A stretch of DNA of 64,000 bases from Roseimicrobium gellanilyticum (GCF_003315205.1 NZ_QNRR01000003.1:434001-498000), one strand, 5' to 3'. Positions 38,231-48,612 are shown, numbered from the stretch's first letter. Numbers and translations are program-made. Notes: generated by a model from the sequence alone, not told the origin.

Positions 38231-40696
38231 CTAGCGCTTCTGGAACAGAGGACTGGTGACAAGCGATTCGATCAAGGTGGCAAGCTGATAGTCGCCCGCC
38301 TTGGTTTCATCGGCGATCTGTTTGAGCTCTTCGCGATCTGTGAAGGTCATGCCACGGCGTAGAGCATAGGTAGCGAGCTTGTCTGTGATGGCGGCGGCGA
38401 ACTTGTCGACGTCCTCCACCATGAGCTTCCGCAGTTCGACTGAATCGGAAAACTTGCGCCCATCCGGTAGCATGCCACTGGGGTCGAGTTTCGGGTTCTC
38501 GCCGGTGCCCTCCTTCGACTCCTCCACGAGGCGGAAGCGACCGATGGCATCGTAGTTGTCAAACGCGACACCGAGGGGATCGATCTTGTCGTGGCAGGCG
38601 GTGCAGTTCGGATCCGCGCGATGCTGCTCGAGCTTTTCACGCACCGTGGTCTTCGGCGCATTCGCCACAGGCGTGGCGAGCGCGGGCACGTTCGCGGGAG
38701 GCGGGGCTGGTGGCTTTCCGACTATCGCCTCCAGCACCCACACGCCGCGATGCACCGGGCGATGCCGCGTGCCATCCGAACTGAGGCTCAGGATGGAACC
38801 CTGCGTGAGCAGGCCACCTCGCTGGTACTCGGGCTTCAGTGCCACTTTGCGAAACTCGCCTCCACGAATGCCCTCGATGCCGTAGTGCATGGCAAGGCGT
38901 TCGTTGAGCATTGTCCAGTCGGAGTTGAGGAACTCACGCAGGCTGCCGTTGCGCTTCAGGATTTCGGCAAAGAAGCTCAGCGTCTCGCCCACCATGCTCT
39001 GTTCAAGGTTCTCGTCATAGTCGGGATACAGCACCTTGTCCGGAGGGAACATGCCCACCTTGCGAAGCTGCAACCACTGGCGTGGGAAACCCACAGCGAA
39101 TTCCTTCGCCTTGGGATCTGCCAGCATGCGACGCACTTCGGCACGAAGTGTCTCTTTCTCCTGCAGCCTGCCTTCCTTCGCGAGATCCAGCAGGCGCTGG
39201 TCCGGCGCGCTGCTCCAGAGGAAATAGGAAAGACGCGAGGCGAGCTCGGAGTTGGTCAACCTTTGTTCGTTCTTCGCAGCGTTCCCCTCCTCCAAATAGA
39301 GGAAACTCTTGGAGCACATGATGGCAGCGAGGCCGCTCTTCACCGCAACTTCAAAGCTGTCGCCAAGTTCCTGCGCTTTTGCGATGGGCTTCAAGAAACG
39401 CTCCACCTCGACCGGCTGCACGGGGCGACGCCAGGCGCGGGATGCGAAGCGGGTGAGAATGTCACGCGCATAGGCGGCATCTTTCGTCGCGGTGTCTCCG
39501 GCAAAGAAGATCTGCTGATGCGCCTTCGTAGGCCAAGAGTCGACGATGGGACCTTCCCACTCCACGGAGTCGAGGATGAGCGTGGGCTGGATGGGCTTGA
39601 AGTCGTCATCCGTGAGCTTGAGCTGCCACGGCACACGGCTGCGTACATTCGTGAAGGCATTTGGCGTGCCGGAGTGGCGCGAGCGGCGACCTTCGGGATT
39701 CGGTCCGGGCACGGAGTTGATGATGCGGATGGGATACTTCCCGGCGATGAGATGCACACGCGCTTCCACCATGATGGGCTTGTCCTCCGGTGCATCGATG
39801 TCCTGCTCCAGCAGGGTCTTGTCCACGCTCGACATGTACATCTTGATGCGCGGCGGGCGACCACCCTCAGGGCGCAGGCCGCTGAGCTTGACGCGCAGGA
39901 TGTATTCCCCCGTGGTCTTCACCTCCAGCGGCCAAGTGTCCGTGGTGTAGTTGTTCGGGACAATTTCAATGCGCACCTGATCTGCGATGCCGCGGGCCTT
40001 GTACTCCTCCGAAAAACCTTTCCAGCGCATGTCGAAGGCGCCCCAGCGAATCACATCACGTTTCGGCTCTGGTCGAATCGAGAGCGCCTCATCCAGCACG
40101 GCGTCCGCCGCTGCGAGGTATTTCTCCACATGCGCGGGAGACAGCGTGAGCACGGAACCGATGCGCTCGAAGCCATGCCAGTCGGGGTCTTCCGGCAACC
40201 CGGTGGGCGCCTTCACATCGAAGTTCACACCGAGCAGGTCTCGCACCGTATTCGCGTACTCCACACGGGTCAGCTTGCGGAAGGCCACACGCTCGCGGCC
40301 GGAGGCCTGATTGGCCGCCTCTGCCTCATGGAGCTGGCCCACAATCCACTCCGCCACCTTGGCCACCTCCGCCGGCTTGGGGCGGGGCTCATCATCCGGC
40401 GGCATGTCCCCGGAGTTGATGCGGTTCATGATCTCCTCCCAATGCGCCATGGACTTGGGCGACGTGGGGTCCACCGCCAGGGTATCCACGCGCAGATCCG
40501 CCTTCTGCTTTTTCTCCCCGTGGCAGCTATTGCAGTGCTCTGCAAAGAAGGGCTTTACCACTTTCTCGTAGTCTTCGACCGCCGGGGTACCTGGGGAGAC
40601 GGCGGCGGCCAGCGCCACAGGTGTCACAGAGGACACACGAACAGCGAGGGCGAGGGTGAAAAAGCGGAGGGTAAAACGAGCGGATACTACGGGCAT
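38231..40696 (-). CDS. DUF1592 (PSD1-type) cytochrome-like protein (copy 1)
   Basis: An 821-residue exported protein: signal segment (FFTLALAVRVSSVTPVALA), haem-binding CNSCH (C55, C58, H59), then DUF1587 (RKLTRVEYANTVRDLLGV), a carbohydrate-binding-like region, DUF1595 (RAWRRPVQPVEVERFL), DUF1592 (LASRLSYFLWSSAPDQRLLDLA), DUF1588 (YQRGGLLTQGSILSLSSDG) and a second haem motif CTACH leading into DPLGVAFDNYDAIG and DUF1585. It is the first gene of a four- or five-gene minus-strand operon. The role is probably periplasmic electron transfer coupled to an unknown oxidation. Confidence 0.92.
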   Translation of the reverse strand: MPVVSARFTLRFFTLALAVRVSSVTPVALAAAVSPGTPAVEDYEKVVKPFFAEHCNSCHGEKKQKADLRVDTLAVDPTSPKSMAHWEEIMNRINSGDMPPDDEPRPKPAEVAKVAEWIVGQLHEAEAANQASGRERVAFRKLTRVEYANTVRDLLGVNFDVKAPTGLPEDPDWHGFERIGSVLTLSPAHVEKYLAAADAVLDEALSIRPEPKRDVIRWGAFDMRWKGFSEEYKARGIADQVRIEIVPNNYTTDTWPLEVKTTGEYILRVKLSGLRPEGGRPPRIKMYMSSVDKTLLEQDIDAPEDKPIMVEARVHLIAGKYPIRIINSVPGPNPEGRRSRHSGTPNAFTNVRSRVPWQLKLTDDDFKPIQPTLILDSVEWEGPIVDSWPTKAHQQIFFAGDTATKDAAYARDILTRFASRAWRRPVQPVEVERFLKPIAKAQELGDSFEVAVKSGLAAIMCSKSFLYLEEGNAAKNEQRLTNSELASRLSYFLWSSAPDQRLLDLAKEGRLQEKETLRAEVRRMLADPKAKEFAVGFPRQWLQLRKVGMFPPDKVLYPDYDENLEQSMVGETLSFFAEILKRNGSLREFLNSDWTMLNERLAMHYGIEGIRGGEFRKVALKPEYQRGGLLTQGSILSLSSDGTRHRPVHRGVWVLEAIVGKPPAPPPANVPALATPVANAPKTTVREKLEQHRADPNCTACHDKIDPLGVAFDNYDAIGRFRLVEESKEGTGENPKLDPSGMLPDGRKFSDSVELRKLMVEDVDKFAAAITDKLATYALRRGMTFTDREELKQIADETKAGDYQLATLIESLVTSPLFQKR

Positions 40697-40832
40697 CGGG
40701 GGGCGGATTTACAGTAAGGCCCCTGCCCCCGGCTCCTTTCATGCAATGTGGATGCAGGTATAGCGTCCTGGCAGTCTCTCTTGTTTTACGGAAACTCATT
40801 CCCTCACAACACCCGCAGAAGAGGTTCCGGAA

Positions 40833-41351
40833 TCATTTCGCTTTGGAGGCAGCCTTTTTTTCCCGAATCTCCGCGTACGCGTCGTATATCATCTCCTCTG
40901 ATAGTGGCATCAGATCCAAACGCTCAATTCTTTCCAGAATTCCCAGCCACTGAGTTTCGGGACGCTTCTTAAGGTCAAGATTGGGCGTGAAGACACCGCT
41001 GGCCTTGCACCAGACAGGTATTTTTGGAGGGGTAGGCGCGAGGGCAAAGGTCATGTCCTTTACTGTCACAAACCTACCCACTGGTTCATGGTCCTCGTTC
41101 ACTGCACCCGCCAGCTTTTCGAAGAGCTCGGTTCCTCCAAACGGGCTGGTCCTTGCAAAACAGACAATGGTTACCAGCTTCCCCACGTAATTCTCAGGGT
41201 GCTTTTCCAAGTCCGTGTAGGTCACCTCTATCGCCACCGCCTTGGCCCTTGCTGGTTCCGTACCCAAAAGGGGGCGAAAGTCACCCCAGTAAACAGACGC
41301 GACCACCACCAACATGAACAGGGAAGGATGCGCATTCATAGGCTGTAGCAT
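40833..41351 (-). CDS. Small exported protein, candidate immunity factor of the RHS module
   Basis: Up to 172 residues; an ATG four codons in (41339) would give a tighter signal peptide (LFMLVVVASVYWG). The mature part has DLEKHPENYVGKLVTIVCFA, the opening pattern of OB-fold (tRNA_anti-like) domains, then a Cys in PVWCKASGVFTPN and a charged Lys-rich end. It lies only 25 bases after the RHS stop on the same strand, where immunity genes of polymorphic toxins normally sit, and its export signal would place it where a delivered toxin tip might act. Immunity is inferred from position; the OB-like fold could mean something else. Confidence 0.6.
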   Translation of the reverse strand: MLQPMNAHPSLFMLVVVASVYWGDFRPLLGTEPARAKAVAIEVTYTDLEKHPENYVGKLVTIVCFARTSPFGGTELFEKLAGAVNEDHEPVGRFVTVKDMTFALAPTPPKIPVWCKASGVFTPNLDLKKRPETQWLGILERIERLDLMPLSEEMIYDAYAEIREKKAASKAK

Positions 41352-41376
41352 GATCTAAATGTAAAATTGCAAGGCA

Positions 41377-44300
41377 TCACTGGGGTGGGGGGATGTCCCG
41401 CTCAATACCCCCAGTGGGCTGACCTCCGCTGCCGAAGGTGGGTTGGTAATGCCGCACGAGCGGCTGGTTCATGGCATTCTGAGTAGCCAGGTATATCCCA
41501 TGGGGATATTGAATGGATAATACTTTGTCAGCCTTGCTAAAGCTCGGGTCGTCATGATTGTGAGAATGATAGATAGCGCAAGGCTGCCACCCCTGGCCGA
41601 CATCCTTGCATGACACAGACGCTCCCGTGGCCGCATTCAAGGTTGGCCGACAAGTCGCCCCACCCCAACCAATAAGTCCCACACCTGCGGTGAATGTGAT
41701 TTTTTTGCCGTTCCAAGCTTCACCGTCCTCCTTCAGTCCCGTAGCGTTCGTCACGGTGGTAATCTGCTGAAAGGTCGCATCGTTCCAGGTTGTCCTAAAG
41801 CCCGGTCCGCTCCACGGGCCAGGATGCGCCTTAGTTCCCTGGTACTCACCACCTGCGCAACAAATCAGTCCGCAGAACTCCCTCCAAAAGAGTCCTTTCG
41901 GATGCCGTTTGAAACTCTGAAGGGTGTATTCGAACGCACGAGCAGAATGGACGTAACCGAAGTCATCCACTGTTTTCAGCTTACTGCCAGGATACTTCCG
42001 GAAAGTGTAAGGAGGAGTTTTTTTATTCATATTCTCCATCGCACGAGCATAATTTCCTTCTTCTTTCTTTATCCTCTCTTCTCGCGCCTTCTTCAACAAG
42101 GGGTCTTCCGGATAAGCCTTATTGCCTACGTGACCAATATCATCGAAAAGGTTCACAGGATTGTTCATGCAAAACGCGTAGACATTCAGTCCCCCGCTCT
42201 CTCCAGACGGGTCCCTTGTCAGCCACCTGCCAGCGTCCGGCGAGTAGTATCTTTGGCCATAATACAGCAACCCCGTTTCAGCATCGAGGTACTTTGTGCC
42301 ATAGCCGAAAAGTGAAGTTTGCGGAGAGCTGCGACTAGTGAAGTCGCCCACAATCTGCCGTCCGAAGGGGTCATACTCCATCCGCTCCACCACCTCATTA
42401 CTTTCACTGTCAACGTATTCCGTGATATTTCCAGTGCCATCATAACAGGGGAACAACAGTTGCGGAGAGGCTCCAGCCGCTTTGATGCGCTGGACCATGA
42501 GCAGACCGCCCACACCGCCAGCCTCATGCTCACTGCCACTAAGGTCCAATCCCCATGCATAGCAGCCCCATGCCCCCGCGCCATTGGGACTTACATCACA
42601 CTGAGCGATGACATTCCAAGCATCATACAAAAATCTCCAATCGGCCGTTTCCAGCCACGCACCATCTTTCCAAATCAACACCCTCTTTCGAATGCGTCGA
42701 TTTTCAGCATCATATGCATATTCCAGGCGTTGCGCTGGCACACCTGCATTGACCGCAACCGACGAAGTCTCCATGGCGCGCAGCCTGTTCTCTCCATCCC
42801 ACTGGTAAGTCCAACGACCGTCCTGTAGCAAATTACCGTCCGCGTCGTAAACGAATCCCTCGGGAGTCGCAGCAAACCAAAGATGTCCCAGCTGCCGGAC
42901 AGTGATGGAACCACCATTCACCCCGGCACCGGCCAATACCGCCTCGACCGTAACAGCCTTGAAGTCCGCGAGAGGAGCTCCACCCGAGGTAGCGCCCGCA
43001 TGGAAACGGCCGGTGCTAGGATCACGACTCGCAGGAGTTCCGTCCACGGTGACTTGAGCCGCGGGATTCGCCTGGCCAAGAATCCACTGGCTGCTGGCGT
43101 GCTCCCGACTGGTAATGGCATTGGCGACATCAGCGCTCCATGAGAGATTTGTCAGGCCACCTGGTGTGTCGGCCAGTATCTCTGTTCGGTTGCCAATACC
43201 ATCGTAGCTGTAGCCAAAGGAATGCGCGGGCTTTGCTGTCGTTCCGTCCGAGAGCATCTTGACCGCTCCAGTCAGCTCTCCCCGGGGATTGTAGACGTAC
43301 CCCCAAGTTTCTCCATTTTCACGAAGCGAGCTTTCACGACGGCCGGCGCTGTTATGACCATAGATATGCCGGCTCACCAATGGCCCATTAATACCCTTGT
43401 GCCAAGCCTTTGAAGTCAACCGACCACTTTCGTCATACACGTCGATATCCGTGAGCGCCCCCACACCGTAGGATACCCCAGTCATCCTGCCCGTCTCCGA
43501 ATGGAATGCGTAGTCTGCTTGTCTTCCAAAAGCGCTCACTGAACTCATCTGTCCGGGAGCGTCATAGGAATAATTTGTTGTGCGAGTTTCGCCACGATAG
43601 TTCCAGGTTATCGAGGCACGCCTCCGCGTGCTGTCAAATCCATGGCTTATTTGAGCGCCATTCAACAAACCTCCAGTAATAGATTCGCCGCTGGCGATGC
43701 CCCCAGGTCCTGCATACGCATACGTGTGCATACCAGCTTCATCCGTCATGGTGCGACGCTGGCCATCCCCATAGTAGGTGAAGCTCACCGAGGGTGTTCC
43801 GTCATTATAGCTCAACTGGCTGATTCGCCCCGCTGCATCGTAGCTGTAGGTGGCCTTCAGCCGTTGCCCGGGCGAAACCTCACGCGCCGATATACGCTCG
43901 TGCAACAGGCCATTGCTCAGGTAGTTGTAGGTTACCGCGCCACTCTGCGCGTCAGTTTTGCCCGTGAACATTCCCGTAGCCGGATCCCGGTTCCACGTCG
44001 TGATGTCCGCTACTCCTTGGGTGTCTCCACCTCGAAAGGTGTGCATCTGCGAAAGATCTCCGTAGATATCGTACACATATCGAGCAGGATAGACTGCGTT
44101 GCCCGCGTGCCGGACCACTCTTCCAGCAGAGTCATATTCACTAAGCACGATGGCTCCTCCCTGTTCCGTAACCTGCTTCAGACGACCGGCGTTGGGATGG
44201 GCACTGTCCGGGTAGTATTCGTAAAGGGCAACTATGCTGGAATCAAACGCACCTGCGGCACGGACTTTTTCCATCTTGCAGCGCTCTCTGATAGTGCCAT

Positions 44301-47300
44301 CCGGAAGATCATCGTATTCCCAGAGGCGACTCACACCCGATGGAGTCGTAGTAGAAATCAACCTTTCAAGCCCATCGTACTCGTGGGAGTAGGTTCCCGT
44401 CCCTTGCGAGGCACTCTCAGAAACGAGCAGTCCATTCAAGTAGGTGCTTATCTTTGTCAGACTGGACCGATTCGTAGTGACTGCCGTGGTCACAATCTTA
44501 TTCGCGGGGTCAAGTACCGTTGCAGTGGCAGTTATCGTTCCATTTGAGTCAATTTCCTGAGTGAGTGTGCTTGCCGAGCCTGTCAATTTGCGCCTTTCCA
44601 CACGGGTGACGAAGTCATTGCGGCTCGCTTCATTGAGCGTCTCAATTGTTTTGATGACTTCCCACCAAGCCCCACCTTCCTCCTCATAACCCACCTCGGT
44701 GGCAGTGATCGGCTCTCCCAAATCGGCATTCAACACTCCATTTCCGTTCAAATCCGATCCGTTCATACATGGGCGGCCAAAGAGATCAAATGCAAACAAT
44801 TTCGTTGCTACGCCCGTAGCTTCAGTCCGTATGCGCTGCCCCCGTGAGTTGTATTGATGGGTGGTTATGAGCGATGCAGCAGACGCGACAGGACTAGGTC
44901 GTTCTTCCTCTATCAACCATCCCAAGCTATTGATCGTTAGCGCGCTCCATCGCTGGCTATTTTCCGTTCCATAGCGGATAGTCTCTGTGATCGAGCCGTT
45001 GGCGTTAACCACATAAGTGTGATATTCAGGTACTACAGCGGTACCTGTAATGCTCTTGAGCCGGCCATCCAGATAACTTTCAACGATACAAGTGCCTCCA
45101 TCGGCAAAAGTTTCGGTGACCCTCAATCCCCCAAGACCGTAAGACGTCGTAACTGCCCGACCAAGTTCATCGACAGAGACGACCGCACGGCCCGCCAAGT
45201 CCCGCGTGCCAGATTGAACTCTTTTCAGAGCTCCCGCGGTTGTGGTGGTAATTACGGTAAAGCCGCTTTCAGCACTGGTTGTCACGATATCCGGCGCCCC
45301 ATTCGCGCCCAGCTTTGCCGTGCTGATGGTTTCACCGGACTCCGGATCGATCGTCGTACGGATTGTGATACCGTGACGGTCGGTCTCCTCACGGGTGGCG
45401 GCATCGACCTGAACGGCTTTGTATATCTCCACACCATCCTGCAAGCTGCTGATGCGCTGTCTGGTTTCCGGGTCGTAATCGTGCACCACAGTAGATATAA
45501 GCTGGGCACCATGAAAAGTGCGCTCATTCCGAAGAAGACCCTGGTAATCGCTTTCTGTGACACTCACCCTGGGATCCGAATCCAGAAGAACGAAGGTTTC
45601 AGGATCAATGGCGTGTCGCGTCTCAATAACTCTACGGGCGTTTCCAGGTTGCTGACCGGCCGGTGGAGGGCTCCAGTCAAAGGTTTTGGTTACTTCATCC
45701 CATGTCCCCCGCTCATAACTGTAAGAGGTGACCTGCCCTGTGGAGTTCACAGTGCGGCGCACCTCGCCCAGACCGAAATGCGCCTGGCTCGCGTCTCTCA
45801 AGATCATTTGACCGTCCCAAAATTCGTAGTCCGCCGTGAAGCGCTGGCTCATGGTGATATTGAAACTGCCATTAAATAGGTCCAGATTGGGCGGCGGGCC
45901 TGGAGTGTCAGGAGGAAAGTGCGCGGCCGTGCGCTCGGTCCATGTCCCGGTGGCGACCGCGTTCCATTCTCCTTCCACCATATCATTCCCTGAATCCGAT
46001 GCATTGGGCGGGAGGAAAGCGCTGCCATTCCCATCGAGGTCGAGAGTTTGATTCGCTCCAGCGGCCGTGGTGGTGATAGTGACCGTGCCTCCGTTGACGG
46101 CCACATTAATCATTCCTGTTCCCGTGAATGGGCTGTTTGGATCGTTGATGAGTGCATCACGTAACGCGTTGGCCATGCCCTCCGTTCCCCCGTTGGAATT
46201 GATGATCTGATTGCCTACATCCATCATGTAGAATGTGCCGTTGACACGGAGCGAGATCCAGCCGCCGCCACCGGGGTCACAAGTAATGTCAAGACGCGCC
46301 GGCTCCGCAGGGATCGAGGTGCGCTGTTCGACGGAAAAGACCGGGGGGGCGCTGTGATTGCGCATGTGCCATTTGCCACTCGCAGCATCATAAAGCGCGG
46401 TCTTGCCGAACAGATTGCCAAGAGCTTGGGCAAAGCCCTGTTCCGAAACCTGCTGCCGGTGGATCATTCCCGGATCATTTGGGTCCGGAAAGGTCACCGC
46501 GACTTCCGAGCCAGCCACAACTTGGTCCCCTGATAAGGCTACCACCGCTGGACTCAATGCAGCCTCCCACGCGGGACCATGATTGTACAGGTCCCAGGTC
46601 TCTTGCACATATGCGTCCGGACTGGCGGATCGCTTCCATTCCGAAGCCCAGCGAGTCGCATGTGCGACTGGATCAATTTCATCGTACCACTCGCGTTTCC
46701 AGCTTCTCGAAGTCACCACTCCCTTGATGCTCTCGATCTCCCAATGTTCGGTGGCACTAACGCGCTGGTAGGTGGTCGCCTGACTGTTCTGGAAGGTAGC
46801 GGCTGCCGGATCGGTCACTTCGTTCAGCCAAGGCCGCAAAGTCCGAAGTAAAGCCCCGGTCTGGGGATGATATTCATAGGATGTCCACGACCCATCAGGT
46901 TCCTTCTGCCACTTGAGTTTCCCAACGATCGCAGGACTTCCCGAGGTATAGTACTCGTAACTCGTAGTAAGAACAGTGTTTTGATTGGCCTTGACGACTT
47001 TGAGGACCAACTCGTCGCCCCATGGATACTGTTGATATGTGGAAGACTGGCTGCTAACTAACACCTCCTCGTTATCGATCACGCGGTAAGCTTCGACTTC
47101 AGTCGAGTAGCTGCCATTGACGCGTGGAGTTTCCATTCCGGAAGAGATTCCTCCATCCGGTGAAACCTCACGCCAGACGCGGCCGCCTCCGGGATTTACT
47201 TTTCCGTAAAATTCCCACGTCTTGGTGATTCCATTGATGGTCTGTGTGTAAATGAGGCCCGGAGGAAGACTCTGCGTTTCCTCTGTCCGCTCCAGAACAT

Positions 47301-48612
47301 GTACCCCCAACGGTGGATCTCCCGGTCCTGCAGTGCTGCTACGGATAGTAATGGTCACCTGATTCGTCCCGCTACGCTGTTCCTCCGCAACAACGCCATT
47401 TCCTGTGATTCGGCGTGAGATACCAGGGGCCGGATTGGCTACTTCAACAAAGGTCGAAGGTTGCCCAGGTTCATCAAAGGGAAGGTTCAACTCGAAATTG
47501 CCCTCATCCAGTAGCTCAGGGTCATCCAACTTGCCCGAAAAGGTGAATGTCCCCTTCGCATATCCCCCTGAGTCACGTCCCAAGCCAAAGCTCACACCGA
47601 CAGGAACTTCGGGACCGCCACCACCGCCGCCACCGCCGCCACCGCCACCACCACTTCCCCCTGGGCCGCCGGGACTACCACCCCCTGGATCATGCGCAGG
47701 GGAAATGTCTGGGACCCAAGCGACCATCTGAACGGAATCATTCTTCGGCTGATTGGCACTTGCATGCGGTTGGGGATCTGTGGGAGGCCTGCCGGGACTT
47801 GTCATAACGTCTTCTTCGTGCTCCTGCCCCCAGCGACTGAATCGCGGGTCACTGTCAGGGGATGGAGGGTCATGCGGCTGGCGGGTATCATACTGCACCG
47901 CCTCCTCCATCGTTTTATCAAGCAGATGAAAGGTCTGGCTGTCCCCTGCAGGAATGTCCTCGCCCAGATAGTCCTCCGAACTACGAAGAGAACTGGCCTG
48001 GCTCTCATAGTTTTCATCATACAAATACAAAGTTTCGGTCCGAATCCCATAGCGGTAATACTCCAAATAGTAATAACGCTTCTCATACATCGGCGGTTCG
48101 CCAGGGTCGCCAGGGGTATCCGGACAATCCTGAGAGTTATAGTCCGAATTCGCCCATGCATACAACGAGACACCACTCTGCCAGAAGGTGTCTGTGCTGC
48201 GCTTGCTTAGAAGTAGCACGGTTGGGCAAGCGCCGAGGGATACACTGACATCCGCGCCGGCACATGGCCCACTTTCGCCACCATCTTGGGCACTAAGCGT
48301 AAGCGAATAACGGCGCCCCGGTTTCACACTGAAGGCCTCGTATCGTGTGTTTGGCACTTCACTGGGTGACAGGTTGAAGTTGGATACCTCGTTCAGTCCG
48401 CTGAACTGTGCCTCTCCCAAGCCATCGAAGATCGTCCCCTTCACGATGATCCCTTCACAAGCACATTGTGCGGTGGCTACTCTCGCCACCCCCAACCAGA
48501 TCAGTGACACGAGCATCGACCAGAGCAAGCTCCTGCCGAAACGGTGTCCCATTGTCCCAAGTGCTGCCCACAATGCAGCTCCACTCCTGCGCACACAACA
48601 GTTCAAGATCAT
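41377..48612 (-). CDS. RHS/YD-repeat protein with C-terminal JAMM-type tip
   Basis: A 2411-residue secreted giant. An N-terminal signal-like segment ends near VARVATAQCACEG; an internal ATG at 48552 would also keep it. The first 1100 residues are mixed, with a poly-Gly linker (DNA about 47628-47660). Then come dozens of YD repeats (YSYDAAGRI, YEYDALGR-like) and the RHS core ending LLYYGQRYYSPDAGRWLTRDPSGESGGLNVYAF. After NPVNLFDDIG a variable 251-residue tip (about 41377-42132) carries HSHNHDDPSFSKAD, an exact H-x-H-x7-S-x2-D JAMM metalloprotease motif (41527-41568). RHS shells encapsulate toxins, so this is probably a polymorphic toxin. GC looks lower here than in flanking genes. Confidence 0.9.
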   Translation of the reverse strand: MILNCCVRRSGAALWAALGTMGHRFGRSLLWSMLVSLIWLGVARVATAQCACEGIIVKGTIFDGLGEAQFSGLNEVSNFNLSPSEVPNTRYEAFSVKPGRRYSLTLSAQDGGESGPCAGADVSVSLGACPTVLLLSKRSTDTFWQSGVSLYAWANSDYNSQDCPDTPGDPGEPPMYEKRYYYLEYYRYGIRTETLYLYDENYESQASSLRSSEDYLGEDIPAGDSQTFHLLDKTMEEAVQYDTRQPHDPPSPDSDPRFSRWGQEHEEDVMTSPGRPPTDPQPHASANQPKNDSVQMVAWVPDISPAHDPGGGSPGGPGGSGGGGGGGGGGGGGPEVPVGVSFGLGRDSGGYAKGTFTFSGKLDDPELLDEGNFELNLPFDEPGQPSTFVEVANPAPGISRRITGNGVVAEEQRSGTNQVTITIRSSTAGPGDPPLGVHVLERTEETQSLPPGLIYTQTINGITKTWEFYGKVNPGGGRVWREVSPDGGISSGMETPRVNGSYSTEVEAYRVIDNEEVLVSSQSSTYQQYPWGDELVLKVVKANQNTVLTTSYEYYTSGSPAIVGKLKWQKEPDGSWTSYEYHPQTGALLRTLRPWLNEVTDPAAATFQNSQATTYQRVSATEHWEIESIKGVVTSRSWKREWYDEIDPVAHATRWASEWKRSASPDAYVQETWDLYNHGPAWEAALSPAVVALSGDQVVAGSEVAVTFPDPNDPGMIHRQQVSEQGFAQALGNLFGKTALYDAASGKWHMRNHSAPPVFSVEQRTSIPAEPARLDITCDPGGGGWISLRVNGTFYMMDVGNQIINSNGGTEGMANALRDALINDPNSPFTGTGMINVAVNGGTVTITTTAAGANQTLDLDGNGSAFLPPNASDSGNDMVEGEWNAVATGTWTERTAAHFPPDTPGPPPNLDLFNGSFNITMSQRFTADYEFWDGQMILRDASQAHFGLGEVRRTVNSTGQVTSYSYERGTWDEVTKTFDWSPPPAGQQPGNARRVIETRHAIDPETFVLLDSDPRVSVTESDYQGLLRNERTFHGAQLISTVVHDYDPETRQRISSLQDGVEIYKAVQVDAATREETDRHGITIRTTIDPESGETISTAKLGANGAPDIVTTSAESGFTVITTTTAGALKRVQSGTRDLAGRAVVSVDELGRAVTTSYGLGGLRVTETFADGGTCIVESYLDGRLKSITGTAVVPEYHTYVVNANGSITETIRYGTENSQRWSALTINSLGWLIEEERPSPVASAASLITTHQYNSRGQRIRTEATGVATKLFAFDLFGRPCMNGSDLNGNGVLNADLGEPITATEVGYEEEGGAWWEVIKTIETLNEASRNDFVTRVERRKLTGSASTLTQEIDSNGTITATATVLDPANKIVTTAVTTNRSSLTKISTYLNGLLVSESASQGTGTYSHEYDGLERLISTTTPSGVSRLWEYDDLPDGTIRERCKMEKVRAAGAFDSSIVALYEYYPDSAHPNAGRLKQVTEQGGAIVLSEYDSAGRVVRHAGNAVYPARYVYDIYGDLSQMHTFRGGDTQGVADITTWNRDPATGMFTGKTDAQSGAVTYNYLSNGLLHERISAREVSPGQRLKATYSYDAAGRISQLSYNDGTPSVSFTYYGDGQRRTMTDEAGMHTYAYAGPGGIASGESITGGLLNGAQISHGFDSTRRRASITWNYRGETRTTNYSYDAPGQMSSVSAFGRQADYAFHSETGRMTGVSYGVGALTDIDVYDESGRLTSKAWHKGINGPLVSRHIYGHNSAGRRESSLRENGETWGYVYNPRGELTGAVKMLSDGTTAKPAHSFGYSYDGIGNRTEILADTPGGLTNLSWSADVANAITSREHASSQWILGQANPAAQVTVDGTPASRDPSTGRFHAGATSGGAPLADFKAVTVEAVLAGAGVNGGSITVRQLGHLWFAATPEGFVYDADGNLLQDGRWTYQWDGENRLRAMETSSVAVNAGVPAQRLEYAYDAENRRIRKRVLIWKDGAWLETADWRFLYDAWNVIAQCDVSPNGAGAWGCYAWGLDLSGSEHEAGGVGGLLMVQRIKAAGASPQLLFPCYDGTGNITEYVDSESNEVVERMEYDPFGRQIVGDFTSRSSPQTSLFGYGTKYLDAETGLLYYGQRYYSPDAGRWLTRDPSGESGGLNVYAFCMNNPVNLFDDIGHVGNKAYPEDPLLKKAREERIKKEEGNYARAMENMNKKTPPYTFRKYPGSKLKTVDDFGYVHSARAFEYTLQSFKRHPKGLFWREFCGLICCAGGEYQGTKAHPGPWSGPGFRTTWNDATFQQITTVTNATGLKEDGEAWNGKKITFTAGVGLIGWGGATCRPTLNAATGASVSCKDVGQGWQPCAIYHSHNHDDPSFSKADKVLSIQYPHGIYLATQNAMNQPLVRHYQPTFGSGGQPTGGIERDIPPPQ

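Noticed and set aside
38591-40717. A 708-residue plus-strand frame opposite the first DUF1592 gene
   Set aside because: No family pattern, while the minus strand carries clear haem motifs and five DUF domains.
47628-47660. Simple GGT/GGC-type tract as a possible phase-variation switch
   Set aside because: The codons are mixed triplets, not a homopolymer or uniform repeat, and length changes would keep the frame.
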